A stretch of 64,000 nt of DNA from contig JADWQD010000014.1 in NCBI GenBank assembly GCA_016110215.1, positions 868,001-932,000 on the forward strand, read 5' to 3'. The position numbers and the translations under genes are program-made. The notes under the pieces are model-generated. The model was given only the letters and a program-made list of their open reading frames with translations. It searched no databases and was not told the DNA's origin. How positions within the stretch are numbered: position 1 is the first letter of the stretch; every line of letters begins with the position of its first letter. Source of the DNA: Capronia americana (taxonomy: Eukaryota > Ascomycota > Eurotiomycetes > Chaetothyriales > Herpotrichiellaceae). Shown in pieces: positions 33,202 through 45,272 of the stretch.

Positions 33202-34959
33202 TTTTGCAGGGACTGTGTTGTTATTGTTGTGGAAGCGAACGCGAGTCGAATGAGGAGGATGGATTGAAAATGATTGCCTGAATGAATGTATCGTAGCTAA
33301 GACAATGTCAAAGAACGGAAACCTACAGACCAGCTGTAGCTAAGTAACGAGGTTGAACTGGAAAGGAAAAGGCTTGCTGGGGATGAGGAAAGACAGAATG
33401 CCAGGACAAGAGCAGGTCACGATCTTTTGTACCAACACTTCTGCTTCCGCGGCTTTTTTTCATTTCGCTCACCACTCACTCCCAGTTCGACGATGGGATC
33501 TCCGGTCTCCAGACTTCAAAACAAGCAGTGCTTGCCGAATGCCGGATACTGGACCGCCAAGCAGGTCGTTGTCGCACGTCATGTCCACGTGCGATCGTGC
33601 AGTTATGGTGGCGCTCGCTTGTGTGTCGTTGAGACAGGGCGGGTTTGAAGTCTTGGTCGAGACGAGGCTGCGGGAACCACATTTCTCGAACAGTGGCCCT
33701 GCATTCAGAACGGACACTGTCCACGTTTGAGATGTCGTGAAAGTGAAGATGTGTCGAGGGGAAGAGGACAGGACTCACCGCACCGAGCGAGGCAGCCCTT
33801 CGAGGACCGAACGCCGATTGTAGCATTCGTCCAAGTCGAGAGGCTGCGGCACACATTTGGCTTTCACACAATTCCCGCATCGGTGTCTGAACTACTCGGT
33901 GCTCAAGTGCAGTTCCCCGACCCTGCTCAAGCTTCATTAAGCTTCACCAACCGTTTGACAAGAAATTCAAGTCACCAGGGGGGTATGAGTAGGGTCTTAG
34001 CTAATTTCCAAGCTTCATGATTGCCGTGTACCAGTTACGATGATGTGTACTACAATAGATCTCACGCCAACGCGGCGAGGACGTTAAACGACAAAACGTG
34101 GGGCGATCTCGCAACTTGGAACGACACCGCGACTGCTTCACCTTGAGCTTCAGCTTGGAGCTTGACCTTCGGCGGCAAAAGGTACCCCGTACTCTGTTCA
34201 GCACATACCTACCTGGGTAGGTAGGTAGCTACATAAGCCACCAGCTACTGTGACCTCTTACCCCTTTGCTTCCCTTATTTACGTAACTCTTCGAGACAGC
34301 CTTTCGGAGCCTCGTTTCGTGAGGAGCCACGGAGCTCGATCCTAGCTGCTTTCCTGAACACGGCTTACCCTTCATGTAGGAGACAGAAGACAGGAGAATT
34401 CTTGTACCTCCTACGTACAAGAGATAAATCTTCCTCGGCGTGTTGGGCTGGCTGTGATTTTCCTCCCCTCTCTATCACTCTCCCTCGCTCTTATTTTCGT
34501 TTTCAGTTGCGAATTTCTTTGCGCGGTATGGTACGGTTTCGCATGAGTTCATCAAGCGATGCTGTATCTCGTACTCCGTACATAATCTACTCTACACAGT
34601 ACTCTGTCCTGTGTAGTCCGTACACCACATGTATGGCGCGAGTCACTAATGCACTAATCTCCGCGTGGTGGTGGTCACGCGAGCAAAGCTGGCAATCCTC
34701 GATGGCGTGCTCGTTCACGAGCACACTGACACTGGTGTAACGCACGCCATTTAGCCAAGTCTTGAACAATTTGTGAGTCGTGATGGCGCCATTCTGTCCT
34801 CCGTAGCTGTGCTGGATTATATATATATGTACACACGTGTGTATGTATGTGCGGTGTATGTGCAAAAGTTGCACGCAGCTCGGGTCTCTCACCGCCCGTC
34901 ACAACATATCGTATTAACCCCCAGATCCTGCGGCGGTATACACGGGACTTCCAAGTCCA
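33202..34959. other. gene-free spacer
   Basis: About 1.76 kb between the secreted-protein gene and the second MFS gene. GTAGGTAGGTAG-type repeats are near 34217, and TACTCCGTAC and related words at 34570-34620. A TATATATATG run near 34817 is followed by alternating ACAC/GTGT. No gene is supported. Confidence 0.4.
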
Positions 34960-36600
34960 TCACTTTCCATCCTTCGCCCAGAAGCTCGGTACCACGCCGA
35001 ACAGACTCACAAAGGCTAACCACCACCACGCCCAGCCCACCACGCCTTTCTCCAGACCCTGTCCATACCAGTGTCCCGCGACGATGGGTCCAATAGTCCT
35101 GAACGCGGATGAAGTGGCGGCACCCATGCCGTGAATGGTACCCAGCATGGCAGGGCTCGGACTTGAGTTGTTGATGAGCAACACCGACCCTGGGATTGCG
35201 AATGTCCTGGCCGCGACTTGCAGGACCACTACCACCACGATGCCGACCCAGAGGAGGAAAGGATGCGAGATGAGGAGGGAGAGGTATGGCGCCAGAGCAT
35301 ATGCGATAGGGAACACAAACAAAGACCACCTGGTTGACCGGAGGAGACCGAATCGTGCGTTGATGCTGGGGTAGAGCGTCAATTGCAGGATGATACCCAC
35401 GAAGCCGAGGATCGACATGGCAAGTCCGATTGTAGGCAAGCTGAATTGCAGGCCACCCGTGAACACGAAAGGTAGGTGGACGGTTGATTTTTGCTCGTCC
35501 GTGGCTCGAGCGGATGAGAGAAAGATGGTCCACAGTGAAGCGAAGCCGCCCATCTGGAAATCCATGACCGCAACGGTCGCCAACACAAGAAGGACGTTCG
35601 ACGTGATGGCGTGATAGAACGGAGGTGCAGCTTTAGGGGCGTCTGACGGCCGTGGAGGGACTTTCGAGGACGTCTCTGCAAGATTTGAATTGTCCACCTC
35701 CTTGGGTGGCAGGGGAGTCATCGGTGTACTCGAGGGGAGGTTTTCATCGTCCAAAGTGTCGGGTCCAGCTGGTGCGTCTGCTTGCGCCAGCTGGCTGTAT
35801 CCGAAACGTCGGAAGATCATGTTGCGGATTCGGTAGGTGAGGTTCTCGGCGAACTCGATGCCTCGATCGCGGTCGTATTTCTTCGCCGCCAACGTCTCAC
35901 GCAGGCCCGTCCAGACGAGCAGGGCATCTGCAAACAGCACCAATGCGCAGAAAAGGTTCGGGACGGCATAAGGGAACGTTTTCAGCCACGACACGCCATG
36001 CGCTCCGCCAAAGGTCGAATTCTCTCCAAACAAGCCGGGGTAATTTTGCACTGGGTCTGAGAGTAGACCGCCAAACAAGGGACCGAAGATGTTGGCGATG
36101 TTCCAGGCCAAAGGCAGCAATAGGAACGTCCTCGAATGGTATTTCTTTTCCGTGCTCTCAGCCAGAGCCGTCCTTGCTCCTCCGACGGTCGCATTGACGG
36201 CACCACCCAGACATCGCCAAACCGCCGCAGCTATAAAACTCCTGGAGAATGCCACGCCCACGCAACTCAGGCCCTGCCCAGTCAGGCACATGAGCAGAAC
36301 GCCCTTCCTTCCGAACCTGGGCGAGTCTGCCACCCGACCCCACAGAATGCCTGTGAAAACTTGAGCGAGTGTGAAGACGCCCTGTAGGACACCGGCCTCG
36401 AACGATATTTGGCTCTCCGGCGCCGAGGGGGAGAACGACTTCAGCTGATAGTACATGTATGCCTGGAGGGCGGCTTGCTGGAAGAAGTCGACCACCCGCA
36501 CCGAGCATATTATAAAAAGTTGGAATTTGTTCGGTATGGACGCCCATGATGGTGGCGCAGGTGGCCTCCCGGGCCTGGTCTCAACGTCGTGCCGAGCCAT
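34960..36600 (-). CDS. MFS transporter (DHA1-like, 12 TM)
   Basis: A single exon of 546 aa. Hydrophobic helices flank the MFS signature after TM2, 'GRVADSPRFGRKG' (about 88-100). The two six-helix halves are separated by a long hydrophilic loop (about 255-340) rich in Pro, Asp and Ser, containing 'FENLTYRIRNMIFRRFG'-like basic sequence. The second half has 'VVVVVLQVAARTFAIPGSVL' and 'LGTIHGMGAATSSAFRTIGP'. The closest family I know is the fungal DHA1 group related to yeast YCR023C, for which a substrate has not been defined. It is a membrane protein of the plasma or vacuolar membrane. The start is the first ATG and there are no introns, unlike the first MFS gene of the window. Confidence 0.88.
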   Translation of the reverse strand: MARHDVETRPGRPPAPPSWASIPNKFQLFIICSVRVVDFFQQAALQAYMYYQLKSFSPSAPESQISFEAGVLQGVFTLAQVFTGILWGRVADSPRFGRKGVLLMCLTGQGLSCVGVAFSRSFIAAAVWRCLGGAVNATVGGARTALAESTEKKYHSRTFLLLPLAWNIANIFGPLFGGLLSDPVQNYPGLFGENSTFGGAHGVSWLKTFPYAVPNLFCALVLFADALLVWTGLRETLAAKKYDRDRGIEFAENLTYRIRNMIFRRFGYSQLAQADAPAGPDTLDDENLPSSTPMTPLPPKEVDNSNLAETSSKVPPRPSDAPKAAPPFYHAITSNVLLVLATVAVMDFQMGGFASLWTIFLSSARATDEQKSTVHLPFVFTGGLQFSLPTIGLAMSILGFVGIILQLTLYPSINARFGLLRSTRWSLFVFPIAYALAPYLSLLISHPFLLWVGIVVVVVLQVAARTFAIPGSVLLINNSSPSPAMLGTIHGMGAATSSAFRTIGPIVAGHWYGQGLEKGVVGWAWWWLAFVSLFGVVPSFWAKDGK

Positions 36601-38909
36601 TGTATATTATGTGTAGTGTACTATGTACGAAATATCACCGCGCTGATTCCTCGTATGTGTCTTTGTATGTGCTCATGGTAGACTCGATCAACGGTCCGGC
36701 TGAACGAAGGTGGGGTCGGTCGTTGGGCCTCGGTGAGGCTGTTCGTCGAGGAAAGCTCCGGAGGCTTCAGTGAGGTGACGGTGATAGTCTTGAGACGACG
36801 TCGGGTCTATACGAGCGACAGTCAAGTGCTCATACAGAGAGGTGAATAGAAAGCGCAGGTCAAGTGGTCTTTCACAACCAGAGCTGTACCTAGTCAGGTG
36901 CGTGAAGAACCCAGAAAGAGAGGATCTGATAAGACTTGCCGGGAATTGGGGCGTCATCCGCGGGTCTCTCTTCAGACGCACACGTCAACCTACGATACAG
37001 CGGGCACGGACTTACAGTACAGAGCCAGGTAGCATCGGCGTGACCCACCGAATCAAGGTCTTTTGCTCGACACTCGGGCAGCCCCCGGTTGTCGGGAAAC
37101 TGTGGAGGACGTGCCAGCATGGCCACCATCCTCGTCTGGGCGAAGCGGCCGCAGCTCGACCAGACGCTTGCATGGGGCGCCCTGCCGAAGATAATTTAGT
37201 CTTCCGATGATCGCTCGAAGCTCGCGAGTCAATGAGATGAGACGGTGCGAGTGTTCACTTAGGAAAAAGCTGCCAGGCGTGCCAGAGAAGCCTCTGAAAG
37301 CTCTCGGCCAGGGTACACAGGAAAGCGCAATCTACTTTCGCCAGAAGAGCATCCTTCACTCCTGGAGATCCGAATGCCTCATTCGATGGCTCGCCCTTAT
37401 CAGAAATTGAAGGCAGGATCAGATCCTGATGGCGACCACTTGTCCAGAGACTACCCAGTACTCGTAGACAGGACGAGCAATTGACCATGTAAATCCCCCT
37501 TTATTGTCGCATCTCATCACCGTGGTAATTTCTTCTGTGATACAGGAGAAAAGCCCGTGCCCGTTTTGATGGGAGGCTGAAGACAAGCATTTTCCATGGC
37601 CAGCCTCGTCCCTATAACACCCAACGCATCCATGTGCCGGGATCATCGTGGCGACACGATCCGACGCTTCGAGGTACGTATGTCCTTGCAGAAAAGCACA
37701 CGCGTCCAAGGTGCGTGCTCCATCACCTCATTGTCTGTGTACGTACCGTGCACACGCAATGTTCCTGCCAAATGCCACGTCCCGACACCGTCTGTGCTCT
37801 GCAACACACCTCCTGGGACGGACGGGTACGACGCACACGCCTTCCTCCTGAGGAGCCTCAACTCCTTTGAAGGATCAGTGCCGCTATATCCTGGCACCTT
37901 GCGACAGGTGGCATCTCGGTTGTGGCACCCTAATCTTGATACCCTGCCGCTCTTATGTGGTACTCGTACTAGCACTCATGCCAATCCAAGATTTTGCACC
38001 AATCCTTGAAGGGGGCCGGCGGGTGGGCGGCCATGTGGCCTGGTTCTACACTCGAGCAACTCACCCAGCCAGCCCTATCGAGGTGTCACTTCTCATCGCT
38101 CATCAGTCCGTCCCAGTCGCATTGGACCGAGTCAAAGTGGCGGCTCCGGCTAATCGGCATGGAGTTTCGTTCCGGCTGCCCTGCTCGAGCAGGCCCAACC
38201 CTCGAGTAAGCATTAGTATCCGAAGGTCTTGTAATGACTTTGGGATTTGCTCTCGTGTCGGTTTCGTGGCTTGAGTGTCCTCTTACAGGGCCAAGCGCCC
38301 GGCCTTCATCCACAGCACTAACCGGCGCTTGGAATGTGGAAAATGAACACTAGGTAACCATTACGCACTACGAGTACACGGAATCTTCCTCTTGGCCACT
38401 AAGGAAGTACGAGTAGGATGCACATTCCTGCGGCTCGGTCGTGTCATCGTCATCAACGATAACCACACTGCCCGGTTGGCAACCGGCCTGATTACACTGG
38501 TACTACGTACACAGCACCGAGCCTTGTGAATGGGATGCTTGTGCCGCCATACATCGCCCTCATACTAGCATGGCCCGTAGACAATAATTAGATGCAGTGG
38601 CCCAAGGCCTGTCTTCCGTAAGCTGGCTTACCTGAGGCCTCCCAAGGAAAGGATGCAGTCATTCCATTACGGAGTGCTCAGGCACGCAGTACACGGTGTT
38701 CGGCGTCATAGAACCGATATGAACTGGGGCACCTCGCATCTTAATGTCGCCGAGGCAGAGACATTGGTCGTCACATCGTCCATTGACAGTACTGAAAGGC
38801 TAGAAAGACTGGCGCGATGATATAAAGCTGATCAAACACATCCTCACAAGACTCAATGCCCATGCTCATGCTGATATAGTGGTGCCAAATCGCAGGCACG
38901 TCACTCATG
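36601..38909. other. 2.3-kb gene-free spacer
   Basis: No frame has a recognisable protein. TACGAGTA and TACTCGTA words occur near 37455, 37967, 38369 and 38406. The left end should be the MFS promoter. No transposon ends, tRNA or RNA gene were found. Confidence 0.4.
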
Positions 38910-40941
38910 TTACGAAGGGTCCCTGATCATGGGGGCCATAGCTCCATCCTGATCTTCCATCTGCAGAGCCTTATATCCAGCACCGATGCCAACGTCCCTT
39001 TCTCGTGCGCCCCGTTTGATCACAGCCCTATACACGTTGTAGGCCAACGCATGCACCGGCCGGGACACGAAATTCCTCGTGGCGAGCACAATGATAAGGA
39101 TGATCAGGACTACCAAGCCGCCGAAGGTGCCACCGTAGATCTCGGCGTTCTTGATCTTCTCTGCGTGCTGCCTTTCAGCCTCCAGGCTTTCCTGGTCCTC
39201 TTGCTCCGCCTTGGCGTTCGCTGCTTTTGCCTGCTCCTCCTTTTCCTTTTGCCTTTGCTGCGGAGTGGGCATGAACCGGCAGGCGACGTCGTCGCAAAAC
39301 TCCTTCAACTGGGCGTTTGGAATAAAGGTTTCCTCCACGGCCGACGTGCCAATGACCTGGCCGTCCTTGTCCAATGCTTCGGCATAACTGTAGGTATATG
39401 TCGTCGGGTGTCTGTAGAAGGACTCGAATCCCTTCTTGGGGACTTGCCCGAATGCCTCCCACGGACCCTGCTTCGAATCTCCGCCATAGAACCGCCATGA
39501 CTTCACCTCCGTGGCTCCATTCCAGGACACGTACATCATCATCTCTCCTCCTTCCTTCGAGAAAGCCCATATCGCCGGTTTGGTGAGTGGCATGCCAACC
39601 CAGTTGTCGAACTTGTGGACTCGGTAGTTCATCGTGTTTGTCCATGCCAGAGCTCCGTAGAAGATGATTTCGTGCGTCTCCGGGGCATACTCGGTCCAGA
39701 ATGCATCGTTGCCCCAGCCCATGATGATACCCCCGTTGGGCAGGATCTGCATATTACCCTGAGACTTCGCGATATGCGCGTGTCCATCGACGAAGGGCGG
39801 ATCCAGATTCAAGATGGCGGTGGCGACTTTTGTCCTGTGGTCGACAACAATAATCTGGCCAGTTGAATGAGGCTGCGTTTGGTTGAAGCCATTGGTGCCG
39901 TTGTCAAATAGGGACAAAACCGTATGCGTTTCGTTGTCGGAGACGAACCTGGCATCATGCTGAGAAGAAAATTGAAAGCCGTCAAGGACATAGTCCGACT
40001 TGGCGCCATTGAGCCGCCAGATGACATGCCCGTCGACACCGGAAAGCTTGTATACGGCAGAAGTGTGCCGGGCCGAGATGAGGTAATCGCCGTCTTGATT
40101 CTTGTCGATGGAGTTGATGTGGAAGTAGTCCCATGGACTTTCTGGGTGTTGGCCACTCCCGCTGATCTCAGTGGTGCCCGGGGGAACCCAGCTCTCGTGA
40201 GGATCGACATGATCGAGACTATGCCATTCGAAAAGGACATTCCCCGTCTCGACGTCGACTTCCTGAAATGCTCCTTGCTGTATGTACCCCAGGCCATCAC
40301 ATAGGTCCCACGGGCATAGGTCGTACACGCTGCGGAGGTACTGTGTCATCAGTGCCTGGTTCCCTTCGTTGATGAGTCTAAATTCGTGCATATCGGAAGA
40401 AGCTTGGTAGCTGCCGGGTTCGACGGATTTGACAATGCGGTAATGTTTATCCATTATGAGACCGTGACCATGGCCCCAGCCGAGCATCTGCACGCCCTGG
40501 TAGAAGCAAAGATGGATCTCGCCTTTGTACATACACGTCTGGGGAGCATGGGAAACGCCAGGTCCAGCGCTGCCAAAGCCGGAATAAACCAGGTTCTGGC
40601 GCAAGGTCAGCCAAAAAGAAGATTTCTTCAACGGGCACGGGCAAGTCTTACCGCATCATTGTCATAGATGTGAATCGCTTCATTTGCGGATTGATAGGGC
40701 GCAACGAAATAGTAGCCCGGTGCAAGCTTCTCTCGGTGATACCTGAAGACGCTCAGGATGGGAGCGGACAAGTCTGGTCTCTGTGTTCAACCCGCTGTCA
40801 ATGGACTGCATCAGGTCAAACCGGGGGAATGTACGCGCTTACCGATCGAAAGATGGAGATGGGTTGAGTCCTGTTATCGGCCGCTATCCTCCAAGTAAAC
40901 AGACATAATAGCCAACTGTGCAGAGAGAGTGAGAGCCTCAT
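38910..40941 (-). CDS. arylsulfotransferase-family (ASST-like) membrane protein
   Basis: Three exons (40941-40843, 40780-40652, 40595-38910) with introns of 62 and 56 nt give 637 aa. Exon 1 is a signal peptide (MRLSLSLHSWLLCLF) and ends FRS. Exon 2 adds 'RPDLSAPILSVFRYHREKLA' and then PGYYFVAPYQ, after which 'IYDNDANLVYSG' crosses the second splice; both are hallmarks of the fungal arylsulfotransferase (PF14269-type) family. The body is a beta-propeller-like domain to about residue 480, with 'DMHEFRLINEG', 'SPWDYFHINSID' and 'SSQHDARFVSDNETHTV'. Then come a charged coiled coil (about 515-555), one TM ('GGLVVLIILIIVLATRNFV') and a short cytosolic tail. The predicted topology is type I, with the catalytic part outside or in the secretory lumen. 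Bacterial ASST moves sulfate between phenols; activity of fungal members is unproven. It is followed on the same strand by a P-loop sulfotransferase. Confidence 0.88.
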
Positions 40942-42021
40942 CGCATCACCTCCCTTTGCCGTTCTCGGTTCAATTAAGAACCAGAGAAATAGCAAGATGG
41001 TTCTTGAAGATCAGGAAGTCAATTGCACTGAGATTTCCCAGAGTACCATGACCGAAACACCGAACCCCAGCACAGAAGGTTTCGGAGGGATTTCCGCCAA
41101 GATGCGCAAGGAGGCACGCGATGCTCTTCTTGCTGAAATTTACCTCGGGCGGTTTGGAGGCTTCCTCTTGGATTTTCGCTGAAGATTACTTCACAGTCAC
41201 TAGAGTCTATGCCCAATCTCAGCAGTGTATGTCAGCGCCTGTCAGGCCTGAAAAGTGACACGAGAGATGAAAAGAGGTATGAGAGGGTACGGCCTTGTGG
41301 AGATATCGCCAACGGCTCTTCAGCGCTCCCACTTCCGCCGCCCCCAGCCATCCACCACTTCTGTCTAAATGCTTGAAATGACCACGAGAGGCGATGCCGA
41401 CCGACATCCGTGCCAAGAGGCTAACAAAATATCGATGGATAGTGGCGTGGGAGGACACAGTAGCAGCTGAGGACTGCATGGTACTTGCCAATAGTACGAA
41501 GTCAGTCGCTGGTCGAAGGTTTAGTACAACACCACCTAAGTATGCAGAAGCACTGTGTACTCGTACCATTGTACTCCGCTCCGTAACCGCTGGACGCGTG
41601 GTTAGGACTCGCGATAGCGATCGCCACCCCGCTAGTTCACCTTATCTGCTTTCCAGATCCATCTCCAGGTGAGGAACATGCTTCGGGGCGGAAGGAACTT
41701 GCATGCAATCGTGTAAATTGCAAGTACCGTGTACAGCTTATAGACAATCGCCGCAGACATGATCAAGCACTCTTGCTGCCTGTGGTGCCAGAATATACAT
41801 GCCGTCAGCAGAACCCGACGATATCTATCATCCCCAGATCCACATCGATCAGACTGCCAAACATTTTATTCAACCATTCCTCCATCCATTATTGATAGTA
41901 AGATTGCGTGTCTCCCGTCAACATTGATCCAACCCAGTAGTTGAACAAATTTCCCAAACACCAGGCTATGTGTAGAAGTGAACAGCCATTCGGACACACA
42001 AGCGACCTCACCCTCCTGGGG
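40942..42021. other. spacer between the two sulfo-transfer genes
   Basis: 1.08 kb separating two minus-strand genes. It should hold the promoter of the arylsulfotransferase gene and the 3' UTR of the sulfotransferase gene. TACTCGTAC near 41562 is followed by TACTCCG. No gene is supported. Confidence 0.4.
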
Positions 42022-42915
42022 TTACGATGCTCCAGTCCAAACGGGAGAACTCTGAGCGAACTTTGGGAGATAGTGTGTGTAGGCAAATGTAGCCGACAAC
42101 GCAGTGGCAACGACGGGGACTCCCACAATGAGAGCCCGGAAGATAACGTTCATCATCTGCTTGCGGTTCTGTGTCCTGCACCGCTGCACAAAGTTTTCCG
42201 CATCGTTGGACCTTGGGAACGGCTTGTCGGGGATCGGTTCGCCGAGATACTCGCACAGAGGTCGCCAGCCCGAACTCACACGATATTCAAGCAGCTTCCC
42301 TGGCGGAACAAGATCCCGGATCTCCTTGTAGTAGTCGTGGAACCTTTCCTTCCCTCGGTTCTCGAAATCGTCGTAGAAGAAGTACTTCCAGAACTTGCGC
42401 AGCATAGGGTGGTACAGGCCGGCCGCCCAATCAAAGTTTGCTACCGCTTTCAACTCGGGGTCGTTCGCACGCCAGTTGACCGTCTTCATCACCGAGTTAT
42501 GCCATGAATCGACGTCCCTCGTTGTGATGATGACTTTGGCATCGGGATACGCCTCAATCAACTCTTTCGCGAAGGCGACGGCCGGCCAGTCGCAAACCGC
42601 CTGACAGTGGCCAAATAGTGCATCCCATTCTTCGCGCCCGAATTTGCCTTTGCCTTCGTACTTTGCGGCAAAGGCGTCCATCCAGCAGAGGCAATCGGGC
42701 GGGTTCTCAACACTGGCTGACATCATGTGGTATGTGTCTGTATAACCCAGCTCTTTAAGCGCTGCTCTTAACGAGGCTGTACCTGTCCTTCCGAGGCCGA
42801 GTGCAAGCACCCGCATGGGCACTATTCTCTTGCATTGCCGTCGGTCGATGTCGGTTTGGTATGGGGTGAAGATATCAGTCGCAGGCTTAGGAGTATATGG
42901 AATGCCTGACGCCAT
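42022..42915 (-). CDS. P-loop sulfotransferase (fungal Sulfotransfer_4-like)
   Basis: A single exon of 297 aa. The PAPS 5'-phosphosulfate-binding P-loop is 'ALGLGRTGTASLRAALKELG' (about 38-57). It is followed by the family's 'YHMM' segment, 'CDWPAVAFAKELIEAYPDAK' and 'IITTRDVDSWHNSV', which supplies the 3'-phosphate-binding Arg and Ser. The C-terminus has a hydrophobic helix ('VIFRALIVGVPVVATALSAT', about 258-278), suggesting tail anchoring. These fungal proteins are often mis-annotated as NAD-dependent epimerases; the P-loop argues for sulfotransfer. The acceptor is unknown. It is transcribed in the same direction as, and lies upstream of, the arylsulfotransferase-like gene. Confidence 0.88.
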   Translation of the reverse strand: MASGIPYTPKPATDIFTPYQTDIDRRQCKRIVPMRVLALGLGRTGTASLRAALKELGYTDTYHMMSASVENPPDCLCWMDAFAAKYEGKGKFGREEWDALFGHCQAVCDWPAVAFAKELIEAYPDAKVIITTRDVDSWHNSVMKTVNWRANDPELKAVANFDWAAGLYHPMLRKFWKYFFYDDFENRGKERFHDYYKEIRDLVPPGKLLEYRVSSGWRPLCEYLGEPIPDKPFPRSNDAENFVQRCRTQNRKQMMNVIFRALIVGVPVVATALSATFAYTHYLPKFAQSSPVWTGAS

Positions 42916-45272
42916 GGTGGTTGCTGTTTCGAGTAAGAAAAATAAAGAGCTTCAGTAGCGACTGGGTAAGTGACCGCAGATGAGGTCAATGAGGTCTGTT
43001 CCGAGACGAGAGACAGGCTGGCGCTTCAACGGAGAGCTCGAGCTGAGAATTCAGCCGTTGCCAAGAGATAAGGACAGCTAAAAGGACAGCGTAGTAACGC
43101 CGTGTAAAGAAGGGGGGGTTGAGCAAAGATATGATTGCACTGAAGGAAATCTTGGGAGGCTCTCATGCAAGCTGTTGCATATGCAGAGGGGCGAGGACCA
43201 GGGCACAGAGATACGAGAAGTCAATCCCTTCTCCGTTGTGGCTAGCAGGCTTTCAGACTGGCAGGTAGCGTCTGTACAAGTAAATACAGTTGACCCTCTC
43301 AAAGCCATTCACCTTTACGGACAACGAAGCAGCGATCGAATGTCTGGGGAGAATTCCATGCAACCCATTTGACAATCCTTGCCATCAATTGGGACGATCA
43401 AAGATGCAGGTGCCAGGATTCCTCTCCGGTGCAGTGGGTCCCCAGTAATGTGGGGCCACTGAACGATCCCAATCAGTCTTCCGGTTAGAAAAGGCGCCAA
43501 GAGCGCCGCTTACGCCACCTGCTCGCCAAAGATATTGCGGTTGGCGCTGTCTGTGGGGGCGGTGGGCCAGTCAGAAAATCCACAGGGGCCAGGAAGGTGC
43601 CGCTGCCAAGGCTCTAAAGACCCGAGAACGCGTGGGCTTGTAACGAGCTGTTCATGACACTCGTAATGACTCGCAAAATCTTCATTGGACGCGTGGTTTA
43701 CACAGGCATGGGCAGTGGTACTAGCAACCAGGTACAAAACACAATTTTGGTGCAGACGGACAGGGCGTACCCAGTACGGCATGTGCTCCTTGACTCGCGA
43801 CAGTGTAGCTTGTAGCTGCAACTCTCAGAACCCTGCTTTCTACGGCAGGTCGGCGCACTTGTACCTGTACAATGACGACGCTACCCGTGTTGGAAGGTGC
43901 ATTCAATAGCCGATAACGGAACATGGCCGGTGGTGGTTGCTTCGGTGCATCTTTCTAAGCTTCGGCACCAACAGATCCGACAGATTGGCTGAATGAGATG
44001 GCTGGTAGAAGCAAGAGTGGTGAAAGACTCCTCAGCGTTGAATACTCCGTACTAACTGTTTCCGATGTAATCGGAGCCACAAGCACCAGGCGATATCTTA
44101 GCCTTTTTGTGTTCTCGTGCTTTCGCATGCGTTCAACAGCTCTTTAGCCACCGTCTCGATTTGTAAGGGTTCAATATGCGAAACCTTCATTCAGGCTTGC
44201 TTTGTCCCGGACCCATCTCAACACCGTCATTATCGTACTCCTCGAAGGTCAGCTCAGATGATGTTCTACCACCCCCAATCGAGGTCAATACTGATCGTTA
44301 TGTGGTGTGCCTTGCTAACGGAGTCTGCGGAGAACCCTTGAGTAAGGAGGTTGCTTTTGAACTAAAGGATAGGTCACGTTGTCCTGATCTTTTCCGCAAG
44401 TCAAGCCTTTGAAGAACAGGCCTTGCAAGAGTGGGTAATTCAGAGCATAGATGCCTAGGCATGCTGGTCATGAAGAGTCGAGAGTTTCGTTAAATGAACA
44501 GCAGGGAGGTATCGTGCAAGCCAGTCTCCCTTTTCTGTATTATAGGCTTGACTATTCTGTCTCTAACTACAGTCGTCAACACTAACTACTCAGAAAGCAG
44601 TCAGATCGAAGTGCGGACACCAACCGCCTTTATCGGGAGCGGAAGATCGAATCGAGAGAGGCTTGGCAACACACGGCTTATGACGTTTATTCACTCGACT
44701 CTTGCAGCTTCTTCCAGGTGAACCAAAGCTGCTTTTCCTAGTCATGCAATATTCTCATCGCACCAAGCATCTGCCCCGGCTTGTGCTATCAACCGAAGCG
44801 AACCAGGTTGTTGTCCAGGCTACCAAGGCTCTTGGGAACGTCGGCGCACAGAAGCAGCTGGAGAGCATCAATACACCTCTACCTAATACTTATGTAGGCG
44901 CGAGACGATGTTTGGCGTTCACAGTTTAGGAGATTACCAGGCGGAGTGTCCTGCCGTTGTAGGTGCGCACGGGAGTGCGGATCAGAAGTAGTGCTAAGTA
45001 CTGTACTGTAACGGGATGAGTTCGGGCTACAATGCAGAGATTGGTCGGAAGCTAAGGGCAGGGGACTATCAGGAAAGGGTGTTGTAAACATGATGAATTC
45101 TTTTCTTTTCCGTTTACTTCGTACTTGAGACTCACTGAAGGCTCACTTTTCCGGTCACTATCAGCTGTGACTTTTCCGGACCAAGCCAGCTCCCCAACGC
45201 CGACGCTTGCTATGCAGATCACGCTATCACGTATGTATGTACACTCGTGTCAATGTGCATGGACGACGGGTT
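42916..45272. other. 2.36-kb gene-free spacer
   Basis: No supported gene. It contains TACTCCGTAC at about 44043 and AT-rich stretches near 44490-44600. The right end is the 3' side of the TFIIIA gene, the left end the sulfotransferase promoter. Confidence 0.4.
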
